Below, in pieces: positions 57,535-64,000 of a stretch of 64,000 nt of DNA. The translations under genes were made by a program, and so were the position numbers. Numbering within the stretch: position 1 is the first letter of the stretch; each line of letters starts with the position of its first letter. Source of the stretch: Anaeromassilibacillus senegalensis (lineage in GTDB: Bacteria > Bacillota > Clostridia > Oscillospirales > Acutalibacteraceae). The notes under the pieces are model-generated. The model was given only the letters and a program-made list of their open reading frames with translations, searched no databases and was not told the origin of the DNA. The stretch is taken from the NCBI RefSeq assembly GCF_001261775.1, contig NZ_LN868538.1, positions 868,001 through 932,000 of the forward strand, given 5' to 3'.

Positions 57535-58674
57535 TTGCAGGAACATTATTTGGACAACTCCTCCACCACGCGCGTTTGTGAAGAAGCCGCGGCGAAGGTG
57601 ATGGAGCTTATGACGGAGCACTACGGCAATCCCTCCTCTCTGCACACGCTGGGCTTCCAGGCCGAGCAGGCGCTCACCGCCGCGCGGCGCAGCGTGGCAG
57701 CTGCATTGGGTGCAAAGGAAGAGGAAATCATATTTACCTCCGGCGGTACGGAGAGCAACAACCTCGCCCTGCTCGGCGCGGCGCATGCACGCCGCCGGAA
57801 CGGCAACCACATCGTCACGACGGCGATTGAGCATGCTTCCGTGGGGAACACCGTCCGTCAGCTGGAAAAGGAGGGCTTCTCCGTCACCTGGCTGCAGCCC
57901 GACCGCTGGGGCCATATTTCCCCGGAACAGGTGCTGGAGGCCGTCCAGCCCGATACCATTCTGGTCAGCATGATGGCGGTGAACAACGAGGTCGGCAGCA
58001 TCCTTCCCATCGAGGCCGCCGCGCGGGCCATCGCCGCAAAAAAGGCCCCCGCCCTGCTCCATGTGGACGCCGTGCAAGCGTTCGGCAAACTGGACCTGAA
58101 GCCGGGCCGCATGAAAATCGATCTGATGAGCGTCAGCGCGCACAAGGTGCACGGGCCGAAGGGCGTTGGGGCGCTGTATCTGCGCAAGGGCGTGCGCATT
58201 GTGCCGCACTCGTTCGGCGGCTCTCACGAAAACGGCATGCGCGCCGGGACGGAAGCCGTTCCGGGCATCGGCGGATTCGGCATGGCGGTGGAAGCTCTGC
58301 CGCCGGTCAGCGCCGCGCAGGAACACATGTCCGCGCTTTCCCGCGCCTGCCGGGAACAGCTTTTGGAACTGCCCGGCGTTGTGCTGAACTCTCCGGAGGA
58401 CGCGCTCCCCTGCATCGTCAATTTCAGCGCGGGGACTGTTCGCGCGGAAACCATGCTGCACTTTCTGGCCTCCAGGGGCATCTATGTCTCGTCCGGCTCC
58501 GCATGCTCCAAGGGGAAGAAAAGCCCGGTACTGGAAGCCATGAAGCTGCCGAAGGCGCGCATTGATTCCGCCCTGCGGGTCAGCTTCTCGCGTTTTAACA
58601 CAATGGACGACGTCGATGCTTTGATCGGCGCACTGCGGGAGGGGCTCTCGACCCTTGCCGCCCGTCCGCTCTAA
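57535..58674 (+). CDS. Cysteine desulfurase (NifS/IscS family)
   Basis: From TTG 57535 (GGGAGG upstream) the protein has 379 residues. Signatures: YLDNSSTTRVCEEA at the N-terminus, the PLP lysine in SVSAHKVHGPKGVGALYLRK, and catalytic Cys in YVSSGSACSKGKKSPVL (near 327). It releases sulfur from cysteine for tRNA thiolation or Fe-S assembly. The next gene is thiI, so this is the sulfur donor for 4-thiouridine formation, as in Bacillus NifZ/ThiI. Confidence 0.92.
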   Translation: MQEHYLDNSSTTRVCEEAAAKVMELMTEHYGNPSSLHTLGFQAEQALTAARRSVAAALGAKEEEIIFTSGGTESNNLALLGAAHARRRNGNHIVTTAIEHASVGNTVRQLEKEGFSVTWLQPDRWGHISPEQVLEAVQPDTILVSMMAVNNEVGSILPIEAAARAIAAKKAPALLHVDAVQAFGKLDLKPGRMKIDLMSVSAHKVHGPKGVGALYLRKGVRIVPHSFGGSHENGMRAGTEAVPGIGGFGMAVEALPPVSAAQEHMSALSRACREQLLELPGVVLNSPEDALPCIVNFSAGTVRAETMLHFLASRGIYVSSGSACSKGKKSPVLEAMKLPKARIDSALRVSFSRFNTMDDVDALIGALREGLSTLAARPL

Positions 58675-58699
58675 ACACAGGAAAGATAAGGGAAATGAT

Positions 58700-59856
58700 A
58701 TGCAAGAGATTATTTTGATTAAATTGGGTGAAATTGTATTGAAGGGACTCAACCGGCAGAGTTTTTCCGCCGCGTTGATCCGCAATATGCGCCGCCGTCT
58801 GAACCATCTGGGCCGGTTTCAAATCCGGGAGGCACAGTCCACCATCTACGTGGAGCCGCTGGACGATTCCATCGATCTGGAGGAGGCCGCGGAACTGGTT
58901 TCCAAGGTGTTCGGCGTGATCGCCTTTTCGCGCGCCTGCGTTGTGGAAAAGGAAATGCCAAAGATTCTGGAGGCCACGGCGGACTACCTGTGCGGCCAGC
59001 TGAGCAGCATCTCCTCCTTTAAGGTGGAAAGCAAGCGCTCTGACAAGCGCTTCCCATTGAAATCGCCGGAAATTTCCGCGCAGGTGGGTGAATACCTGCT
59101 GGAACAATTCCCAAACCTGCACGTCGACGTTCACAACCCGGACCTTGTCGTCCGCGTGGAAATCCGCGACTTCGGCGCGTACATTCACGGCCAGCCGCTG
59201 CCCGGCGCGGGCGGCATTCCGGTCGGCACCGGCGGCGCGGCATCGACAGCCCGGTCGCGGCGTGGCAGATGGCCAAGCGCGGCCTGGAACTGACCGCCGT
59301 GCACTTCGCCAGCCCGCCCTATACCAGCGAGCGAGCGGAGCAGAAGGTGGTCGAGCTGCTGGAAAAGGTCAGCCAATACGCCGGCCGCATGTTCATGTTC
59401 ACCGTGCCGTTTGCCAAAATCCAAGAAGAGATTATGGCAAAATGCCCGGAAGAGTATTTTACAATCATCATGCGCCGCTTTATGGTGCGCGCGGCGGAGC
59501 GCATCGCCCGCCGCGAGGAATGCGAAGCGCTGATCACCGGCGAGAGCCTGGGACAGGTGGCTAGCCAGACGCTGCCCGCCATCGTCTGCACGGACGCGGC
59601 GGCGGCCATGCCGGTATTCCGTCCGCTGATCGGTTCCGACAAGAGCGAGATCGTCGCCACCGCGCGGAGAATCGATACCTTTGACTTATCCATACAGCCC
59701 TATGAGGACTGCTGCACCGTCTTCACACCCAAGCATCCGAATACCCGCCCGGACCTGCAAAAGGTACTGGAGGCGGAAGCGGCGCTGGACTGCGAGGCGC
59801 TGCTCGGCGACTGCATCGCCCGCACGACGGTGCGCAAAATTACGCCATATCATTGA
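58700..59856 (+). pseudogene. thiI: tRNA 4-thiouridine synthase ThiI, interrupted by a frameshifting deletion
   Basis: The first part (58700 to about 59235) encodes the ferredoxin-like and THUMP domains to PLPGAGGIPVGTGG. The second part (from about 59237, in another frame) encodes GIDSPVA, MAKRGLELTAVHFASPPYTS and the rest to KITPYH. Between GG and GID, family members have eight residues including the start of the PP-loop (LLLSG); here two bases remain, a net loss of 22. The conserved SGG of the ATP-binding motif is gone and the frame is broken. The rhodanese domain is absent, as in Bacillus-type ThiI. Either a recent inactivation or an assembly error. Confidence 0.88.
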
Positions 59857-59872
59857 TTGGGGGCATTTTTCT

Positions 59873-61120
59873 ATGCATGCGGAAATCATCTCTGTTGGAA
59901 CGGAGCTGCTGCTCGGCCACACGGTCAATACCGACACCACCTTTGTGGCGCGGGAGCTGTCCACGCTGGGCATCGACCTGCTGTACGCCTGCACGGTTGG
60001 AGACAACCCGGAGCGTTTGCGCACCGCGCTGCAGGACGCGCTTTCCCGGAGCGACATCGTCATTACCACTGGCGGTCTCGGGCCGACGGGCGACGACCTG
60101 ACCAAAGAAACCATCGCCGAGGTGGCGGGGGTCCCGCTCGTCCTGCACGAGGAAAGCCGGCAGCGGATCGAAACCTATTTCAAACACCGTTACTGCGGCG
60201 AAAACCAGTATAAACAGGCCTATCTGCCGCAGGGCTGCACCGTTTTCCAGAACGACTGCGGCACCGCGCCCGGCTGCGGCGTTAAAAACGCGGACGGCAA
60301 AATCCTGATTATGCTGCCCGGCCCGCCGTCGGAGCTGGTTCCCATGCTGCAAAACCACGTCATGCCCTACCTGGCCGAGCTGTCCAACGCGGTGCTGGTT
60401 TCCCGCATGATCCGGGTGTTCGGCATCGGCGAGGGCGCGGCGGAAGAAAAGATTGCCGATCTGACCACCGGTTCCAACCCGACCGTCGCCACCTACGCCA
60501 AGGAAAACGAAATGTTCGTCCGCGTGACCGCCAAGGCTCCCAGCGAAGAGGAAGCCGCCGCGCTCTGCGAACCGCTGGTGCGGGAAGTCTGCGCGCGTCT
60601 GGGCGATTCCGTCTACGGCGTCGACGTGGAAAGCCTCGAAGAGGTGGTCGTCCGCCTGCTGGCGGAAAAGGGCCTGCACCTGGCAACGGCGGAATCCTGC
60701 ACCGGCGGCCTGGTTGCAAAGCGTCTGACGGATATTTCCGGCGCGTCGGAGGTCTTCTCCATGGGCGCGGTCACCTATTCCAACGAGATCAAAAGCCAGC
60801 TGCTCGGCGTGCCGGAGGACCTGTTCCCCGCGTATGGCGCGGTCAGCGAGCCCGTGGCGCGCGCGATGGCGGAGGGCGTACAGAAAAAATCCGGCAGCGA
60901 ACTGGGGCTGGGCATCACCGGCCTGGCGGGGCCGAACGGCGGCACGCCGGAAAAGCCGGTAGGGCTGGTACACATGGCGCTGAGCGACGGGAAGCAGACC
61001 TGGGTGCTCCGCATGCCGCCTGTTGGCCAGGTAAAAAGCCGCGAATGGGTGCGCGATCGAGCCGCCAACTATGCACTGGACATGGTGCGCCGCTACCTTT
61101 GCGGCCTGCCCATCGAATAA
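59873..61120 (+). CDS. cinA: Competence/damage-inducible protein CinA
   Basis: From ATG 59873 the protein has 415 residues. The N-terminal molybdopterin-binding-like domain (1-165; ISVGTELLLGHTVNTDT, TTGGLGPTGDDLTKE) is an ADP-ribose-type pyrophosphatase in some members; the C-terminal domain (about 255-410; ATAESCTGGLVAKRLTD, GAVSEPVARAMAEG, GITGLAGPNGGTPEKPVG) has NMN deamidase activity. It probably recycles NMN to NaMN. Both domains look complete. It follows thiI by 16 bases. Confidence 0.95.
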   Translation: MHAEIISVGTELLLGHTVNTDTTFVARELSTLGIDLLYACTVGDNPERLRTALQDALSRSDIVITTGGLGPTGDDLTKETIAEVAGVPLVLHEESRQRIETYFKHRYCGENQYKQAYLPQGCTVFQNDCGTAPGCGVKNADGKILIMLPGPPSELVPMLQNHVMPYLAELSNAVLVSRMIRVFGIGEGAAEEKIADLTTGSNPTVATYAKENEMFVRVTAKAPSEEEAAALCEPLVREVCARLGDSVYGVDVESLEEVVVRLLAEKGLHLATAESCTGGLVAKRLTDISGASEVFSMGAVTYSNEIKSQLLGVPEDLFPAYGAVSEPVARAMAEGVQKKSGSELGLGITGLAGPNGGTPEKPVGLVHMALSDGKQTWVLRMPPVGQVKSREWVRDRAANYALDMVRRYLCGLPIE

Positions 61121-61176
61121 ATTGGATCTTTTGAAACCTCTTTGGTTTGATTTTTCCGCGAGGGAGGGAATGACTG

Positions 61177-61665
61177 ATGAACGCGGGACTTTTATTCTAC
61201 CAGGCACACCGCACCGCTTTATGCGAACAGGCGGTTAAAAAACACGCGGCGCGCCTGCGGATCGACGTCGCCTCGGTCAACGCCAGCGCCAGGGCGGACG
61301 GCCTCTGCCGGGCGCTCGCCGCTTTTTTGAGGGACTATCCGCTGGTCTACCTGATCGGCGCCGTAGGAGACGGCCGGCTGTTGAGCATACCGCCCGTCTG
61401 CCAGGCGCTGCACGTGCCGCTGAATGCGCGCGGCGAACCGGAACGCGTGAAACCGCTGCCCGGCTTTGACGCCGACGGCTACCTGCTGGAAAGCCGCACA
61501 CAGGCGATTCTGCTGCTGCCGGACCTGCCGGACGAGCTGAATATTCAGCTGCCGGGCGCGGAACGCCGCCTTGCGGAAAAATTCGGCCTGGAGCCGCCCA
61601 AGCCCAAAGCCAGGATCGACTATGAAGCGCTGGTCGACCGCTCCTTCGCGGAGGCGCAGTTATGA
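61177..61665 (+). CDS. Hypothetical protein between cinA and the serine hydrolase
   Basis: The 162-residue protein starts at ATG 61177 after GAGGGAGG. I do not recognise a family. It has a plausible Rossmann-like alternation (YLIGAVGDGRLLSIPP near residue 50) and a motif QAILLLPDLPDEL. There are no membrane segments. It overlaps the serine hydrolase gene by 4 bases (ATGA), so the two are coupled. Confidence 0.75.
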   Translation: MNAGLLFYQAHRTALCEQAVKKHAARLRIDVASVNASARADGLCRALAAFLRDYPLVYLIGAVGDGRLLSIPPVCQALHVPLNARGEPERVKPLPGFDADGYLLESRTQAILLLPDLPDELNIQLPGAERRLAEKFGLEPPKPKARIDYEALVDRSFAEAQL

Positions 61666-63488
61666 TGGACTTAATTTCCCAAATGAAGATGGTGGACCTG
61701 CTGATGAAGCTCTTCCGGGGCGACATGCAGCATATCAATCCATACCCCTTCACCCCGCAAAAACAGAAGAACATACCCAACGCGGATTCCGGCGGCCTGC
61801 CCCGCTCCACGCCGGAGCGGGAGGGCATCCCCAGCAAGCAGGTCCAGCGCTTTTTTGAAGAGCTGGACAACTGCGCGTTCATCCATGTACACAGCGCAAT
61901 GGTACTGCGCCACGGCAGGATCATCGCGGAGGGAAGCTGGAAGCCGTATTCCGGCAGCTATCCGCATATGATGTTTTCCCTTTCCAAGAGCGTGGTCAGC
62001 TTTGCGGTGGGCTGCGCGGTGGAAGAAGGCCTCCTGTCCCTGGAGGACAAGGCCGTCAGCTTTTTTCAGGACAAAAACGCGCTGTTCCGCAGCCCGAAGA
62101 TCAACAACATCACCATCCTGCACCTGTTGAACATGACCTCCGGCCTGAAATGCAACGAGGTCAATTCCGTGGTGGAAAAGGACTGGGTGCGCGGCATTTT
62201 ACAGTCCGACTGTGCCTTTGAACCGGGCACAGAATTCAGCTACAACAGCATGAACACCTACCTGCTGAGCGCCATCCTTAACCGGAAAACCGGCATGGGG
62301 CTGGTGGAATACCTGACGCCGCGCCTGTTTGAGCCATTGGGGATTCAAGACGTACACTGGGACGTGTGCCCGCTGGGCATCGAAAAGGGCGGCTGGGGGC
62401 TGTGGCTGCGCATCGTGGACATGGCGAAACTGGGCCAGCTCTACCTGCAAAAGGGGCGCTGGGTGGTGGACGGCGTGGAAAAGCAGCTTGTCTCAGAAAG
62501 CTGGATCGAGGCTTCCACCAAAATGGACACGCCGACGCACGAGGGCGACTATTCCACCGGCTATGGCTATCAGATCTGGAGCTTCGGCGCCAAAAGCGCA
62601 TTCCAGTTCAACGGAATGCTGGGCCAGTATGTGGTGGTCCTGCCGGAGCGCGACATGGTCATTGCGATCACCAGCGGCAGTCCCAGCCTGTTTGCGGATG
62701 AAACCTGCCCCATCATTGAAAAATACTTTGGCGACGACGCTTCGGACCTCTCCGAAGCGCCCCTGCCGAACGATATCAAGGCCTTGCGCGCCCTGCGGGA
62801 AGCGCTGGGCCAGCTGTACGCCATCCGCGAGACCGCGCCGAAACCAAAGCGCACGCCGCCGCTGATGGCGCGGCTGCTGCGCCGGTTTGTTCCGGAAAAG
62901 GAATCGCCCCCGCCCGCTGTCCCGGAAGCGGTTCTCCCGCTGAATCACGGGCAATTTGCGCTGGAGCCCAACAGCGCCGCACTGATGCCGCTGATTTTGC
63001 AGGGCACTACCAACAATTTTGGCAGCAGCCTGACACAGATCGGCCTGGAATTCTTCCCCGGGGAATGCCGGATCACCCTCACCGACGGGACGGATACCAA
63101 TCCGATCGTTGCCGGGATGGACGGCACGCCGCGCAGGGGCTGCGTCAGCCTGAACGGCGAAATCTACGCCGTGGGCTGCACCGCGCGCGTCACCGCCGAT
63201 GAAGACGACCGCCCGGTGCTCAAAGTGTTTATCTGCTTTATTGAAACGCCGAGCGTACGGATTATGAAAATTATACAGGTCAGTCCGGATCGGATTTTGA
63301 TCCGGTTCGACGAGCTGCCCAGCGTGGAGGCCGCCATTGAGGTGCTGTTCTCCCTGGTGGGCGGCCGGGAATCGCAGAGCAGCCTGAACAAGCTGTTTCT
63401 CGACACCCTCGGCCAGCAGCGGCTGGACCAGCGCGTCGCGGAGGTTTCCCGCCCGCGCGTGCGCGGCACGCGGATCAATGCAGATTGA
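61662..63488 (+). CDS. Serine hydrolase of the beta-lactamase/class C family
   Basis: The 608-residue protein has the nucleophile SLSK (Ser106), the YxN-type motif in FSYNSMNTYLLS and a third-motif candidate further on. There is no signal peptide, so it is probably cytoplasmic, unlike secreted beta-lactamases. The C-terminal 200 residues (after about 430) form a separate beta-rich domain (GQFALEPNSAALMPLILQG). Such proteins act as esterases or D-amino peptidases. Coupled to the unknown gene at 61177. Confidence 0.88.
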   Translation: MMDLISQMKMVDLLMKLFRGDMQHINPYPFTPQKQKNIPNADSGGLPRSTPEREGIPSKQVQRFFEELDNCAFIHVHSAMVLRHGRIIAEGSWKPYSGSYPHMMFSLSKSVVSFAVGCAVEEGLLSLEDKAVSFFQDKNALFRSPKINNITILHLLNMTSGLKCNEVNSVVEKDWVRGILQSDCAFEPGTEFSYNSMNTYLLSAILNRKTGMGLVEYLTPRLFEPLGIQDVHWDVCPLGIEKGGWGLWLRIVDMAKLGQLYLQKGRWVVDGVEKQLVSESWIEASTKMDTPTHEGDYSTGYGYQIWSFGAKSAFQFNGMLGQYVVVLPERDMVIAITSGSPSLFADETCPIIEKYFGDDASDLSEAPLPNDIKALRALREALGQLYAIRETAPKPKRTPPLMARLLRRFVPEKESPPPAVPEAVLPLNHGQFALEPNSAALMPLILQGTTNNFGSSLTQIGLEFFPGECRITLTDGTDTNPIVAGMDGTPRRGCVSLNGEIYAVGCTARVTADEDDRPVLKVFICFIETPSVRIMKIIQVSPDRILIRFDELPSVEAAIEVLFSLVGGRESQSSLNKLFLDTLGQQRLDQRVAEVSRPRVRGTRINAD

Positions 63489-63626
63489 CTGCTGTTTGAC
63501 CGGCGCTGTTGGAATGCTCCATAACCAGCCGGGAAACATACCGTCTGTCCGCACTTCTTCGTCGCAGCATTGCACTTTACAAAGGGTGCGTTGCAAAACT
63601 CGATTGTGGTGTAGAACAAAATGTGT

Positions 63627-63743
63627 TTTTCCGCTTTTCTGAAAAGCGGCGGTTTCCAAAGGCGGCGCCTTTGGTCGTTCTCCACAGAGAACGAAACTCT
63701 TTTTCCTGAGAAGAGCGAGTGGGAACGAGTGATACGGTTCTTT
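63627..63743 (+). repeat. Family B repeat module 1
   Basis: Nearly identical to 23431-23543 in the same orientation: CGCTTTTCTGAAAAGCG, AAAGGCGGCGCCTTT, a GTTCTC...GAGAAC stem and GAGCGAGTGGGAACGAGTGA. The interval 63489-63885 contains this repeat and a terminator; no gene. Confidence 0.88.
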
Positions 63744-63764
63744 ACAAATCTTTTATGCTTCCGA

Positions 63765-63802
63765 GGCCGTTGCAGTTTGTATTTTGCAACGGCCCCTTTT
63801 TG
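63765..63802 (+). terminator. Rho-independent terminator
   Basis: GGCCGTTGCA pairs with TGCAACGGCC, followed by CCTTTTT. Confidence 0.9.
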
Positions 63803-63885
63803 TTGTAAAAAGCCTTTGCATTCTTTAAACTATTTTCATCCCTGCGTATCTAATACACAGAAACCAATACAAAGGGGAAATTCCA

Positions 63886-64000
63886 TTGAAACGATTTTTA
63901 ACCGGACTGCTCTGTATCCTGACCATCGCCGCCCTGCTGCCGGGCTGCCAGCCGGCGCGGGATACCGGCGGCGCTCCCAGAGACAACCAACTCACATACG
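63886..64000 (+). CDS. Lipoprotein (N-terminal part only)
   Basis: The frame starts at TTG 63886 with AAAGGGG before it and runs off the right edge. It has a basic start, a hydrophobic stretch (FLTGLLCILTIAALLPGC) and a lipobox LPGC with the lipidated Cys near residue 21. The mature part begins QPARDTGG. Function cannot be told from 38 residues. Confidence 0.8.
   Translation, partial: MKRFLTGLLCILTIAALLPGCQPARDTGGAPRDNQLTY

Overview
The window looks like chromosome from a spore-forming, Gram-positive anaerobe of the class Clostridia, probably an Oscillospirales/Ruminococcaceae-like lineage. This is inferred from spoVAC/spoVAD, a GTP-type PEP carboxykinase, DegV-family proteins, a VanW-family protein, a Fur-family regulator, strong GGAGG ribosome binding sites, frequent TTG starts and G+C content in the mid-50s by eye. 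There is no rRNA, transposase, integrase, prophage or CRISPR array. One tRNA gene, tRNA-Pro(GGG), is present.

Layout. 1-5670: edge of a sensor kinase/AraC-type response regulator pair, trmO, a DUF2461 gene coupled to an ECF sigma factor, and an AraC/GyrI-like regulator. 5776-11936: CDP-alcohol phosphatidyltransferase, a zinc-ribbon UvrD-type helicase with a nuclease-like insert, and a secreted papain-like protease with FIVAR repeats. 12051-15993: a double PII-like protein with a DUF1538 membrane protein, then glnA. 16163-17848: an AT-rich orphan gene with a HEPN-like motif next to tRNA-Pro, and a TM2 protein. 17989-26768: pckG, an rlmA/glycosyltransferase/rimI/tsaD operon, a repeat block and polA. 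27200-31947: dusB/MBL hydrolase/unknown operon, ogt, a ribbon-helix-helix protein with a clear operator, and a DUF6809 gene. 32005-43234: spoVAD/spoVAC, a CofE-like ligase, Lrp, MATE, phosphohexomutase, small genes, an orphan ABC ATPase, a tandem-repeat leader and two DegV proteins. 43456-55840: a proline-rich membrane protein, an XRE/DUF3796-like pair, nadE, GT2, VanW, twin lipid-type glycosyltransferases, a racemase and a Fur-family regulator. 55841-64000: repeats, two holin-like toxin/antisense RNA loci, cysteine desulfurase, a broken thiI, cinA, an unknown gene, a serine hydrolase and the start of a lipoprotein.

The most interesting non-coding content falls in three groups. (1) A hairpin repeat family occurs at 2034-2330, 40895-41441 and 51413-51465. 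In all three places the outer repeat end is fused to a TATAAT box, so the repeat would form the 5' leader of the next gene; inner stem arms differ between copies but stay paired. (2) Three type I toxin-antitoxin-like loci share one terminator sequence and have TTGACA-17 antisense promoters. One appears intact (about 56654-56983), one decayed (about 57160-57396), and one is a diverged or degenerate relative (about 26837-27034). (3) A modular repeat family lies at 23431-23870, 55890-56492, 57088-57155 and 63627-63743.

Among the proteins, the points most worth checking are the 22-base deletion in the PP-loop of thiI, the PII-like/DUF1538 pair and the HEPN-like gene at 16163. All family names come from recognising motifs by eye; no database search was run.
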